Assembly (NCBI GenBank): GCA_951804985.1
Contig: OX638133.1
Span: forward strand, 70,872,367 to 70,936,366
DNA from: Dryomyza anilis
Lineage: Eukaryota; Arthropoda; Insecta; Diptera; Dryomyzidae
Length of the DNA: 64,000 nucleotides
Reading direction: 5' to 3'
Positions 46,534 to 58,970 of this stretch are shown here, piece by piece. Within the stretch, counting starts at the first letter, position 1. The number at the start of each line of letters is the position of its first letter. The notes below the pieces were generated by a model. It saw only the letters and a program-made list of their open reading frames with translations. It made no database searches and had not been told where the DNA came from. The position numbers were made by a program, and so were the translations under genes.

Positions 46534-48533
46534 TGATGCGCTGCTTTTCTTCTTCTACCCAACTCTACAAAATGTAATTTCTACAAAATATCAATTCTAC
46601 AAAATTTGAAATTCCTAACAAATTTTACTAATATATCACATATAATAAAAAATCTCATGCACGAATTTACCTGCTTACTTGTGTAATTATATATGAGTCG
46701 ATCTGTTTTTTAAACCAAACAATAAATGTTAGTAACATAAAATAAAAATGTTGCTTTTCTACATGGATTGTAAATTTTATTATGAATTTGTTAAATTAAT
46801 TTAAAAAACAGTAATATCTGAATAAAATTATCAATATTAATGTTCACGCAATACGGCGTCTTTTTAAGCGTTTTCTAATATATTCAAAATTAATTAAAAA
46901 CACAGAAATTAATGGTTTTTTCAAATGATATTTATTTGAGCAATATAATGAACATTTAGGGACAAACCAAAGTGCCATATAAATAAAAAAAAGTATCATC
47001 TCTTATAGAAATATTATTTTTGAGCAGTATTTTATATTACTCTTTATATACATTGGTGGCATATTAAAAAATGAAATGTGTTTGCTCAATTTTGAATTTT
47101 AAGATTTGTAATAAATAAAAATAAAGTTATGTAATTTTTGTTAATTTTGTAATAAACATTTTATTTTAAGAAAATAAAGCTTTTTATATTGTTTTGTGGA
47201 GACAACAATATATGTGTGAAGGTTTTTTTATGTGTTTTTAATTATTGTAATGTATTATGAAATAAATTTTAAAATTTAAAAAAAATGGGTATTTAAAATG
47301 GACAATTATTTTATCTGTTTTTAATTTTTTTTATTATGAAATAAATTTAAAAAATTCAAAAAAAATAACTATTTTTATATCTCTTTTATGGACCAAACGA
47401 ATAATGAGGTAACGCTATTATTTTACTTCTTAATATTTAATTTTTTTAATATTTTTAATTTTTTTTTTTATTGTTTATTAAGGTGACGATATTTTTTAGT
47501 TTTTTAAAATTTAAATTTTTTAATAGTTAAAAAGTAACCGAACATAAAAAATTCAATATCAAGAAATATAAAAATTTCAAATGTTTAAATATATTATAAG
47601 CATATATGCATTTGTACATTGTACAAATTATTTTGTTCGACAAATTTATTTTGTTCCACAAATTTATAATAGGAGAAAAATTTGTGTGTCAATTTTTCTC
47701 CTTGTGGTAAAGGCACAGGTGGTCAAAAACAAAGACCCACAAAATCCCTCCGATCGAAAACAGTAAAGTTATGTCTTGTAGGATCGTTTTATATAATGTC
47801 ACTTTTATTTTAACCACATCTTCCTCCATCAATGTGGTTAAAATGAATATAGTGTTTCTTGAGACTTTTGCGGCTTTCCATACAAACAAATTAAAGTGCC
47901 TTTTTGCTTTTCTACAACAAATCAGTTTTTCATATAACAAAGATACAATTTTCTCTGTTAACATAACGAGTATCCGTTTTGTTCATATAACAAAGAATTA
48001 TTTTGAATTGTTCAATTAACAAATGCAGACTTTCTATTTACAAAAATCATTGTCATTTTAACAAAATGCTAAATAATAATGATTTTGTTTTATTAACAAT
48101 TGTAAACACTTCTTTTTGATTAAATACACAAATGTAAATTTGTAAGATTTACAAGTATTTGATAATATAACAAGCACTGAACTATGACTGGTACGGATTA
48201 CAATATATTTGTGGGAAGAACAAAAAGTTTTAAAAATCATTGTTTAATAAACAAAAACATGTTTAATTCAACAATGAGACATTTACAAAAAAATCCTGTG
48301 GTAGCACAGGAAGTTTTTGTGTATGGGAATTGCCTAAATTTTTGATTGCCTCAGTGAGAACAGAGCATTAACTTTTTTTTTAATAGAAAAATTGTTAACT
48401 TTTTTACTAAACAATGCTGCCAACTGCGACATATGACTACTTTTACTACTGAAGTGTCAACGACAAACTGTCAAATTTGCCTACCACCCAAACCACCACT
48501 ACCAACATGCAAATGCTGAAACTCGTTTGAAAT
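46534..48533. other. Spred-eIF3b intergenic region
   Basis: AT-rich. Several short frames at 47.6-48.2 kb do not resemble any family. 48290-48330 has CCTGTGGTAGCACAGG, a perfect short palindrome. Confidence 0.4.
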
Positions 48534-48545
48534 CTTTTCGTTCGT
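48530..48545 (+). promoter_or_regulatory. Possible TCT-type initiator of eIF3b
   Basis: AATCTTTTCG at 48531-48540 fits the polypyrimidine TCT initiator used by fly translation genes. It would give a 5' UTR of about 78 nt with an 8-codon uORF at 48559-48585. A second candidate, TTCTTTGA, is at 48552. Confidence 0.3.
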
Positions 48546-48611
48546 GGTGCGTTCTTTGATGACAGCTAAAAAACTGGATTTGTGAACAATTTTAAAGAAA
48601 ATTTGGTGAAA

Positions 48612-48726
48612 ATGGCAAAAAAGAAAAGCGAGGAATACGCAGGCGATAGCGGCGATGATGGCGACTATAATGAGGAGCCCAATTTCGAGGATCCCGATGG
48701 TTTTGTTGATAATATTACCGATGATG
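48612..48726 (+). CDS. eIF3b: eIF3b exon 1
   Basis: [20 protein letters not shown] to NITDD. The donor GTGAGT follows one base of codon 39, completed by AG of exon 2 (Glu). Confidence 0.95.
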
Positions 48727-51700
48727 GTGAGTGAGTGATGATTGGCTGCCAGCAAAGCACAAGAGCAGCATGCGAGACAATCGCAAAAATGCAACATAAC
48801 CTCAAAAGTGTGCTGTGCTAAAATTTGCATTTTTTTGAAATTTAAACAAAATGTAGAAATAATTTGAAATATATTTATTTTTCATACATGTAGAGCTTTT
48901 GTCCGATATGTTGGCGCAGCGTCCCTGCGAAACGGACGGCGTAGAAAGTGTTGTTGTTGTCGACAATATACCAAAAATTGAGGCATCCCGTCAGGAGAAG
49001 CTAAAGTCAGTGATTCAGAAATTGTTTGCTACCTGCGGTGAAATTGTCAACGCTGTTTATCCTCTGGATGATGAGGGCAAAACAAAGGGCTACGCATTCA
49101 TGGAGTACAAGACCGCCAGCATGGCTGAGGAGGCTTTGAAGATGCTGAATAATCATCGGCTCGACAAGAATCATACTTTCTCAGTGAATTTGTTTACGGA
49201 TTTTCAAAAGTAACTAATATTCAAAAGGTTTTGTATAATTAGGTTTTAACACTTTTATAATTTTAGATACGAAAATATTCCCGAGAAATGGGAGCCTCCA
49301 ACGCCGCAGACATTTAAGGTACAAAATGATCTGTACAACTTTGTCAACGATCCGGATGCCTATGATCAGTACTGCGTCGCCGCTGAGACCTCGCCCAATT
49401 GTGTGCAGGTTGCCTTCTGGCAGAACACACTACCTGAGGCCACTGAGCTGGAGAGTCGCGAACGTTTTACTGACACCTTTGTCAAGTGGTCACCGCTCGG
49501 TACCTATGTGGTAACGTTTCACAAGCCCGGTGTCGCGATATGGGGTGGCAGCAGTTTTCAGAAAATCCAAAAGTTCCCACATCCAGGCACACAGTTTGTA
49601 GAGTTTTCTCCCTGTGAAAATTATCTCGTCACGTACGGCCCGACACCAACCGGCCAGAAGGTCATAATCTGGGATATTCGCACCGGCGCCGAAAAACGCT
49701 CTTTCGTGGCCGACGGCATGTCTGTGCTCTCGATGTTCCGCTGGTCCCACGATGATAAATTCGTTGCACGCATGGGAGACCATTCGATACACATCTATGA
49801 GACGCCCTCCTTCTATTTGCTCGACTTGAAGTCGATCAAAATACCCGGTATCCGCGGATTTTCGTGGTCGCCCACCGACAACATCATCGCCTACTGGGTA
49901 GAGGAGCAGAACCAGATTCCGGCACGTGTCACACTCATGGACATACCGAAGAAGCGTGAAATCCGCAACAAGAATCTTTTCCATGTCGCCGACTGTAAAT
50001 TGCACTGGCAAAAGTCGGGCGATTACCTCTGCGTCAAGGTTGATCGTTACTCAAAATTGAAGAAGGACAAAAAAGAGTTGGACGTGAAATTCCTCGGCAT
50101 GTTCTACAACTTCGAAATCTTCCATATGCGTGAGAAAGAGTATCCCGTCGACTCTGTCGAAATACGCGAATTGATTTTGGCTTTTGCCTGGGAACCCATT
50201 GGCAATAAGTTCTCGATTATTCACGGTGAGCCCAACAACTCGAACGTTAGTTTCTATGAGGTAAACAAGGGCGTCAAGCCGACGCTTGTCAAGCGCATGG
50301 ACAAGAAGTCGTGCACGCACTTGTTCTGGTCGCCACGCGGTCAGTTCATTGTCATGGCCAATTTGACAATGGGCACTTTTGAGTTTGTCGACACCACCAA
50401 TGACTACATCATCACTGCTTCGCCTGATCATTTCCGCGCCTCAGAGGTTGAGTGGGATCCGACAGGTCGTTATGTGGTGACAGGCGTCTCCTCGTGGAAG
50501 GTGAAGGAAGACACCGGCTTTAACATGTACACCTTGCAGGGTCGCATTATTAAGCGCACGCTGCTCAAGAGCTTTGTACAGTATTTGTGGCGTCCACGTC
50601 CGCCAACGCTGCTCAGCGAACAGCAGCAGAAGGACATTAAGAAGAACCTGAAGAAGTACTATGCCATCTTTGAGCAGAAGGATCGCTTGCGTTTGACACG
50701 CGCCTCCAAGGAGTTGCTGGAGAAACGCGCTCAGTTGCGCGAACAGTTCATGGAGTATCGCAACAAGCGCATCATCGAGTGGAAGGAGCAGAAGAGCAGG
50801 CGCATGCAGCTCAGAAATCGTAAGTTTTTTCAAAATCATTTTTTTTTAATGTTTTAATGTTTTTTTAATGCTTAAAAAATATGTTCAAAACCATTACTTG
50901 GAAAATTATATAAAATATTTTAATTTGTAGATTTTAAAACACTTTAGAGATTTTATATATCGTCACTATCATGTCAAAGGGACTGTAGTTAAATGTAGCT
51001 TTTTCTCAAGTATACTGTGCCAAAATCATGTGTGATTTTGTTAGATATTTCCAACCACAAATGACAAAACCAAAAGGGGGATTTGTTACTAAATTTAGTC
51101 CTGCCAAAAGGGCGAATCTTTTGGTTTTTTTTTTTGCTATAACTTGTTATTGGTACAAGATAAAATATAAAGGCATTAATGATTTGTTTTTAAAGTACCT
51201 ATCGAATGGCATTATTATTTAAAAATAATTGTTCTAATTTTTTTTATTTGCTAAAAAATTTGTGGGCAAATTAATTTTAAATAATGATGCCAATCGATAG
51301 GTGCTTTAAAAGCAAACAATTAATGCTTTTACATCACTATTTTATCTTATATTCACATAAAGTTATGACTAAAAAACCAAAATAGTTCCGTTTTGGTCAG
51401 GATATAGCCACACAAAATCCGTTGTCCAAATCTAAAGATATTTTATATACTTGCAAAATTTTAATTGAAGAATAAACAATAACAAAAAAAAATAAAAAAA
51501 AAAAAAAAAAAAAAATAATAATTTTTAAAGCACTTCAAACTTTATAATTTTATTTACCAACATTTTTAAAAATGCACTTTCGCCCTTTGTCATGACAGTG
51601 ACGATATAATGTAGATAAATTTAGTCTTTCCAAAATTATTTTATTGAATTGGAAGAGTATTTAAGAAGTCAAAAATAGATTTAAATTGCACTAAGCCTCA

Positions 51701-54700
51701 ATTTGGAGAAGTAAAAGTGGCAACCAATGATTCTGACATATTTTGTTTCAATTGCACCACAATAATTTTCAACTAATGTGGAAACAAATCTAATTGAAAT
51801 AATTTTGCACATTTTTCCGATTACTGATTAATTTGTGAGAAAATTTTAGTCCAAGATTTAGATTAAAAAAAAGACGTTGAGTTACTCTGCCATCAAAATA
51901 CATAAATTGAAGTTAAAAAAAAACTGTTGCAGACCTTTATGCCTAGCATTTGTCGACTAAGGATTGAAGCTTATGAGGATTGGCCGGTTGAAAACGTCAA
52001 ATAGCTCTAAAATTTCAGAGAAAAACAATGTTCTGCACACTTTTTTTTGTAAAATCCAATCAATCAGGTTCAAAACCAAAGATAGATCAACGACGTAAAC
52101 GCGAGAGCAGACGCCTGGTGATTAATTAAAACATAAGCCGTGCCAAAATTAGAGGAGATTTATCTCAATATCACCAAGAGAAATATACAGCTAATTTTAA
52201 GCTCTGATTCGAACTTGAAATAACAAAAACCGCTAGTTAATCCCAAACTTATGTCACGTCATGAGAGAGGCATGATTTTATTTTGCAGAAAATCTCATGT
52301 TCTAGAACACCGAATGAAATCTGTTAAATTTTTTGTGAGAAAAACAAATTAAATTTGCTTGGATCTGATGATTGCCAAAAGGCTAGACCAAATTTGACAA
52401 AACTGCCGCAATTTTCGTAATTAGCACCATTAATGCATTCAATAAAATTGCTGCAACTTTTACCACATCATAATTAAATTTAAATATTGTCGGTCTGTGC
52501 ATTAAACTTATCACAAATATTTAAAATGTGCTATTAACTGATTACTAATTGCCTTCCTGACTGTTCTGATTTAAAAACACCGTTTTTTGACTTTGAACTA
52601 TAGACATTTTTTAATTTGTTGAAAATTTTAAATTTCCACTCAAAAAACTGGACCTAAAGATTATCGAAACACTTGCTTTTTTTGCTAATAGACTATTCAG
52701 CTTAAATCAAATAAGTCTATTTAAAAATTTGTTTATGATAAATGTTTAAACTTTTGTATTTTTAATAAAAAGGGAATCTGGGGTAAAGTGGGACATGGGT
52801 AATATGGGAAATTGCAATTTATGGACAAGTCTTTGCACTTAGAAAAATAGAAAGAACTGTCGAGTGCTGCTTAATATGGCATCAACTGTTTCAGCCATGG
52901 TTATAATCAAGACATATGCCTCCTCGCTACAAAACAAGTAGACATGCAAAACAAAATAAACGACCTGCAAAATAAACGACCAAATCAGCAGAAGTAGCCT
53001 TGAAAGTAAACATCAACAAGACTAAGACCATGTCCATCAACGCATCAAATCCAAACTGCTCTTTCAAAATCGGCGATACCAACAGCGTGATAACAGTTGA
53101 CGGTGGAGCCAAAGAAGACGTTCATAGTAGAATAAATAAAGCGAATTGTGTTTAATTGCACAAAATCTGGAGATCCTCGTTTCTCTCCGTATCTTTGATA
53201 TTTAAATGCATCTTCGATTCGAAAACTCTCACTCTTTCTTCCTAAATAATGATACGGTTGCAAAACTCTCCCTTTATGCCTTTTGATTGTTTCTTCGATT
53301 CCAAAACTCTCGCCCTTTGCTTTTCAAAACTCTCGATATTTGCCTTTTGAATGCTTCCTCTATACAAATGCTTTCGCTCTTTGTTTTTCAAATGTTGTCT
53401 CGATTAAAATATTTATAAAGGGTTTTTCAATAAGAGCGCTTTTTCAAGGGGTTTTCAACAGGGACGGTACAAAGGTAGAGCGACAGGGACAGCAAACGAC
53501 GCCATATTTCTTACCCCTCTTTTGACATTTCTCTTCAGTAAGGTTTGCCATTTCATGATGGAAAGATATGCGAGCCAACAACGAGTCGAAATTATTAAAA
53601 TTTACTACCGAAATTCGAATTCGTATATCTTTTCATCATGAAATGGCAAACCTTATTGAAGAGAAATGTCAAAAGAGCGGCAAGAAATATGGCGTCGTTT
53701 GTTGTCCCTGTCGCTCTACTTCTGTAGCGTCCCTGTTAAAAACCCTTTACTTCGAAGTAACTGAGAAACCATTGTGCAAAGAGCTATATAGCGAATAATA
53801 TAAATATTGTGAAGCATTTCAAAAGCAAGAACACACAGAAAAAAAAGTGTGTAAATATAACTAAAATGTTAATCAATCCAATTAATTTTTAATTGAAACT
53901 CAGCCGATGTAACTTTTAGTAGCATTGAATCCCATATTCGTAATAATGAGAATATGTTAATTGGAGAAACATTAATTAATTTTTTTGTCATATTGATTAT
54001 ATTTTTTATTGGGTATTTTTAAATCATTAATTAATTAATTAGTAACATCAATTAAAAATTTCATTCGATAGAAATTGGATCAATTAAATATTTTTTTAAA
54101 TTAAATAAAATATTTGTCGAATAGATAACATAAAATAAATATTAAATAAGTATTTATACTGTTAGATATGCTAAGTAACATTCTTTCAACCTAACGAATG
54201 TTTTACCGATGTCAGTTTTCACAACTTCTACAGGTGGGCCAATTAATTGAGTCAAACATAAAATTTGATATTCGCTTTTTAATGATTCAATATGCAACAA
54301 AATGAGCATCATAAGCTGTTTGTTCAAATTCTTGACCTCAAACATAAATTGAGCCATTTAATGCTTTAATAACATAACATACACTAAATAATGTAATATC
54401 CTGTTTTAAAATCGCAACGTAGAAGAAAATAATGTTAGAAGAAACAGAACGACGCCGCCGACGCACGAGACGCACAAACAAAAAACAAAATGAAATCCAG
54501 AAGAAAAAAACAATGTTGCTTTTATTTGTCAAAAGTAACAAATTAAAGTAGTTAATACTATTAAAGATTTAGTTGTATTGAAATTATATTAAATTAATTC
54601 CTATTAATATTTTAATTAAAAAAATGTAAAAATATAATTAATTAATTAGTAAATACATTCATATTTTTAATTGGAATACGATTTTGTTTGCTATTAATAT

Positions 54701-55159
54701 CAATTGTTATATATACGTACAATATTTTTTTCTGTGAATGCACAGTATTTGAAGCAATGGATCCTTTGAAATGCAAGGATTAGTTATATTTAAAATTTTT
54801 AAAGCTTTGCGCCAAAAACCGAAGTAAATACAAATGACAAATGCCTCTCGAAGCATCGCTCTGTAATGTTTTCAAACTCTTGCTTCCGCTCGACAGCAAG
54901 CAAAGTATTAAAAAGTGAGAGTTTGTGTTCAGCTTCCTTTGCTTTGAAATCTTAGTTCTAAATAATATATTTCTCTTTTATTTATGTATTTCTTAAATAT
55001 TTTATATATTTGTCCTACCTCTAATAAACTCATCACTCATCTTTACCTTTTTCTCTGCTCCTTAATATAGACATTGATACAGACAGCCTGGAAACAGAAG
55101 ATGTGGATGAGGAAATTGTTGAATTTTTAGTAAAAGAAGAAGTAACCGTGCTCGAGTAG
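48612..55159 (+). CDS. eIF3b: eIF3b, translation initiation factor 3 subunit b (4 exons)
   Basis: Scaffold subunit of the cytosolic eIF3 complex that binds the 40S ribosome. Exons 48612-48726, 48894-49209, 49267-50819 and 55071-55159 join with consistent phases: 2073 nt, 690 aa, the length I know for fly eIF3b. The acidic N terminus is followed by an RRM from about residue 57 ([15 protein letters not shown]1 KGYAFMEY at 103-110). A WD40-like propeller follows ([55 protein letters not shown]). A basic helical tail ([20 protein letters not shown]) precedes the conserved acidic end [19 protein letters not shown]. The start is the first ATG with the canonical MAKKKSEE opening. Codon use is GC-richer than the surroundings, as expected for a highly expressed gene. 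Confidence 0.98.
48894..49209 (+). CDS. eIF3b: eIF3b exon 2 (RRM)
   Basis: Starts [20 protein letters not shown] and carries the whole RRM to [10 protein letters not shown]. The donor is AAAA|GTAACT, completed by A of exon 3 to Lys. Confidence 0.95.
49267..50819 (+). CDS. eIF3b: eIF3b exon 3 (propeller and basic tail)
   Basis: From [20 protein letters not shown] to RRMQLRN. Donor AATC|GTAAGT. Minus-strand open frames across this exon are shadows of its codon use. Confidence 0.97.
50820..52926. other. eIF3b intron 3, left part
   Basis: AT-rich. An imperfect inverted pair, AAAGTACCTATCGAATGGCA (51192) and TGCCAATCGATAGGTGCTTT (51289), spans about 100 bp. It includes GATAAAATATAAAGGCATTA-type arms and may be a small palindromic element at about 51120-51390. 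A poly(A) tract is at 51484-51515. Confidence 0.4.
52927..53130 (+). pseudogene. Non-LTR retrotransposon RT fragment
   Basis: One frame reads [20 protein letters not shown] followed by [15 protein letters not shown], the 'G-L-K-x-N-x-x-K-T-K' region just after the YADD box of LINE reverse transcriptases. Short and isolated. Confidence 0.65.
53417..53748. mobile_element. Fold-back element, copy 3 (most complete)
   Basis: 332 bp from AAAGGGTTTTT to AAAAACCCTTT. The two arms pair over roughly 125 bp each (ACAGGGACGGTACAAAGGTA, AGCGACAGGGACAGCAAACG, TTTGCCATTTCATGATGG). Between them about 45 bp are unique. Reading from the left arm into the centre gives [20 protein letters not shown], like the first residues of DUF4817/mariner-type transposases. 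Confidence 0.88.
53834..54736 (-). mobile_element. TIR element K, copy 1 (903 bp)
   Basis: Ends CACAGAAAAAAA and TTTTTTTCTGTG. Content is an inverted copy of 60887-61835. It carries minus-strand frames [20 protein letters not shown] (54154-54357) and [20 protein letters not shown] (54338-54541). Both have counterparts in the other copy. Protein family not recognised. Confidence 0.8.
55071..55159 (+). CDS. eIF3b: eIF3b exon 4 (acidic C terminus)
   Basis: After the acceptor CCTTAATATAG it reads [20 protein letters not shown] and VKEEVTVLE, then TAG. The intron before it is 4.25 kb. A poly(A) candidate AATAAA lies near 55488, after a CAA-rich 3' UTR. Confidence 0.95.
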
Positions 55160-56214
55160 ACAATACACCGTTTTCGTCGAGACTAAAAGTGTGCCGAACA
55201 ACAACAACAGCAGCAACAAAATTCCGTGTTTTTTTTTATTGAAAGTGCGTCTGACTATTGTGATTTTTCTGCCATAAACAGAAAAATTGCTGAGACGCAC
55301 CTAAGCGTGCACACACACACACAAACACAACCAAGTGTAATTAAGCAAAAAATTTAAAATTTATTCTAAAAAAAAGAAGAAGAACAAGAAAACTTAGAAT
55401 AACAACATCAATAACAACAGCCTGGCGTTTTTAAAACCAACGTCTTATTAATTAACAATAATTAAAGGAAAGAAATTGCGCAAGAACAATAAAAACAACA
55501 ACAAAAAAAAATCAATTCGAAATTTCAATATCAATCACCACAAGAACAAAAACAAAAAAAGAAAAGAAAGAAAAAGTATTGCTTTCAAATTGCAAATTTT
55601 TAACAATTCAAATCAATTGTACAATTTTTTTTAAATAACTAACTAACAAATATTAATCTACTTTAAATACATATTTAATACATAGCTTAAAATAACTAAA
55701 AGTAGTTGATAAGTTTAGTGAGCAAGCATCAACTATCTAACACATATTTAATCAACTTAAATTAATCTGTTTTTTTTTTACATATTCTCCCAGGCATACA
55801 AAAAGTTTAAAATTACAATATGCTTTATTTAGTTAATATTGCAACTAGCGCTGTATCCATTATGCAGTTTTTTAATAGTAACAAATATAAATATGCAATT
55901 TATTTGTATGCCATAAGCAAATTATCGTTTTTACTCGGACAGAATCTGCTGAATATCTAAAAACATAACATGCTCTGGAACATCATGCTTCATAGTTTAT
56001 ATAACTACGTGAGTTGCATCAATTATTGTGGATTTGTGAAAGTATGTGGCAAACATATAGCTTAGACATTGTGCAAAATATAATTGAATTTGGCTTTAGA
56101 ATTCATTGTACTGATTGACACATAAGAGAATGGGAATTGTTTCAAATACCCATCGAAATTTCAGTCAGGGTGACTACACATCGTGTGATTTCTTTAATTC
56201 CTAGCAGTAAATTT
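55160..56214. other. eIF3b 3' UTR and downstream
   Basis: CAACAACA-rich 3' UTR to about 55520, then AT-rich sequence. 56150-56208 (GTCAGGGTGACTACACATCG, GTGATTTCTTTAATTC) matches the [13 protein letters not shown] part of the LINE at 3130-3170, cut by the SINE. Confidence 0.5.
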
Positions 56215-56526
56215 GTAGCCGCGGTAACTCAGTGGTTAGTGCGTTGGACTACGTGCCGAAAGGTCCCCGGTTCAAGCCTGGACTGGGGATAACAACATCT
56301 TTTCATAGAAACATTTGTTCTATACCGCGCTACCTCTCGGCAGTAAATGGCAAACCTACGAGAGTAAAACATTGCCTATGAAAAGCTATCACCCGCCGTT
56401 CGGATTCGGCAATAAACTGTAGGTCCCACCATTTTGAGTACAAATATAACACGCACAGCTCAAAATGGGGAGAGAGCTCGGCCTAAGTTCTTATAGGACT
56501 GTAGTGCCAAACTATTATTATTATTT
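56215..56526 (+). mobile_element. tRNA-derived SINE
   Basis: TAGCCGCGGTAACTCAGTGG, B box GGTTCAAGCC, full body and ATTATTATTATT tail. It is inserted at the edge of a LINE fragment. Confidence 0.92.
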
Positions 56527-57239
56527 CTCGCTCTGTTATAACAACTTCTTAGCATGCACAATACACATACTGCCATCACTGAGGCTAGTGTACTTCCAAC
56601 ACACCTTCAAGAAAATCAGCGCCAATCGATATTGTGACTATTTCTTGTATTTTTCAAATACAAAAGCGAAGCGCTGCTAGCTCATCTTCTAATGGAATGC
56701 TAACAGTAATGATTCAAACTATGTTGTGAGACCTTCTGAGAGCCGTTCTTTGAGAAACGAATAGGAAAGCCCTGCAAAAATTTTCATTTCATATAAAAAG
56801 AAGAAAGAAAATCATTTAGTTGGAAAGAGATTCCACCTGCTTTAGAATCTGTGCTAGCATAGCTTCTTACGTCTGAAATTGGATGAAAACGGAATTTCTA
56901 TAATATTTAACAATGGCAATAGACAGATGATAAGATTCTGCAGATTATGCTGCAGAAAGAACTCTTGCTATTACCGAACGTCTTCTAATCAGTGCTAGAA
57001 CAGCCACAGGGTAGACCTCACATTTAGAGTTTGGCATACCGAATAATACGAATTATATACATTCAATCCTCGCCTTGCCTTGAGGTTTTAAGACAACTAT
57101 TCCCTCTAGAGAAGACTGGTAAAAATACAACGAGAAACTCTGGAATTCTACACAGACAGCATTTAGCTAGATGATAGGGTGGGATGTCAAGTTTTCTTTG
57201 AACAAATAAATCCCTTCTGCGGCACGGACGCTTCCCAAC

Positions 57240-57920
57240 ACCTATGGCCGGATATGCGTTGAAAACGAGTACAGAATCAGATGGAACGATGAGTTGTATG
57301 AGCTCACTAAGATCCAGCTTCTACGCTGGCTTGGACAGGTCGAGCGTATGGATGAAAGCGGTCTACCAAAAAAGGTGTTCAGTTCTGTACCAAGTGCAAG
57401 AGGTTCTTACCCGGCTGAGATGGAAAGTAGTATCCGTAAATGATATTGAATATTCATCGGCAATTCCGGTAAGGTGAAAAGTTGCCAACGCTTATTTCTG
57501 ATGGAGACACACTTGCACTGGGTGCGTGGTCACAGGGACTTCGCAGAAAAAGAGAAGGCTGACGAACTGGCAATGAAAGGGAATCACATTCAGCCTCAGA
57601 TGAGCACTCTGAGTATTCCGTTACTAAGTACTGCAGCAAGCCACCATAACGAAAACAAATAATATATCGACACGCTGTAAACATTTGTCCACCACCAAAC
57701 AGGTAGGACCAAAATTAGACTCACAGCGATCTAATCAACTTCTTATGATAAAAAGGTTTGTGCTAATCAATGGTTACTGTAATTACTGACTATTGTCTAA
57801 TATGCAGACACGCAAATAGTCTAGACTACCTTTTGTAGTAGCTGTATTGACAAGGAAGAAGAGGAAACCACTCTACATAAGCGCTGTACATGCCCAGTTA
57901 TTTCGCACAGTAAAAACAAA
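57240..57920 (+). pseudogene. Decayed non-LTR retrotransposon (RT C-terminal and RNase H)
   Basis: Frames in series: WNDELYELTKIQLLRWLGQV and ERMDES (same family region as 3590-3670), then LHWVRGHRDFAEKEKADELA (the H-W-x-x-G-H ... A-D-E-L-A end of an RNase H domain), then CIDKEEEETTLHKRCTCPV (the Cys/His zinc-knuckle after RNase H in jockey-like LINEs). There are many frameshifts. A further small piece at 58090-58160 matches the [17 protein letters not shown] region. Confidence 0.75.
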
Positions 57921-58970
57921 TATTTCTGCTATAACTTCTTAGGAAACATGCACGATTTTGCTAACACCAACATAAAACATATGCTTAGCTTTGTCAAATT
58001 AGGTCGGTTCAAAGAGGAGAAGTTGGAAATAGATTTCTGGTATCAACATGAATCTCTTTTGGTCTAAGTTTGCATGTAGCAGCCATTTCAATTGAACCTA
58101 ATAGCAAACGTGACTTCAGAAAAGGTGATTTCATAATGTGTGACTTCTTAATTATGGTGGAGAAAGAATTGTTTTCTGCGTTGAATTGAGAGCTAAATTA
58201 TCGTGGAATCTGTTGAAATATATACAATTCAATCAACGTGCAAACGAACTACTAAGCGTATTCACGGTTGTGGTATTCATACAACTGTTTAACACAGAGA
58301 AGTGAAATACCACAACTGTTTGAGATTAGCCCTGACGCCAGTTTTTTGGCGTCGTATTTTGTTTAAAGGCAATAATCATGAATTGGCAGTGTGTTGAATG
58401 TTTCCATAAAGTATTAAAATAACGAAATTGAAGTGTGATAAGTGGAAATGCTGTTAAACATATCGAACAGAATAATGGCGCTCTCAGTTGGAATGTCATA
58501 TTGTCGTATACATACAACGTCGTATCAAATACCTGAGTATACGCTAAGGGAGAACTACATGTTACTAACAAATCTGAGCGCCTAAAATGTAAGTTATTTC
58601 AAACAATTCTTTTCAGAAAACATATTCCATATATCACTACAAACCATTTGACGATCATTTTAGATTAGATAAAATAATGATAAATGTTCAATATTAAACT
58701 CAAAATATTTTATAATTGAATTGTGTTTATGATGATTGGATGAATGTAAACTACCATCAATACCTCTTCTTCGGAATCTTTATGAACGTAATATGGAAGC
58801 TCGATGAAAAACCAAGCAGTTACTAATAACAAAAAAAAAAAACAGTAAGGAAGGTTAGGTCTCATGGGAAGTTTGAAGTAGGGTATTGTAATAGTTGGTG
58901 TGATGAATTTAGTAACAATTCTGAAAGTTATAATCGGTCTAAGCCGACTATAAATACCCTACACATGTGG

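Noticed and set aside
47581..48240. Several 60-90-residue frames between Spred and eIF3b
   Set aside because: AT-rich, no recognisable motif, and no splice or promoter context. They are best explained by chance.
49490..50839. Long minus-strand frames opposite eIF3b
   Set aside because: Shadows of the GC-richer eIF3b coding exon.
57244..57477. 77-residue plus-strand frame starting MAGYALKTSTESDG
   Set aside because: It is the wrong frame of a decayed LINE; the matching residues (ELYELTKIQLLRWLG) are in another frame.
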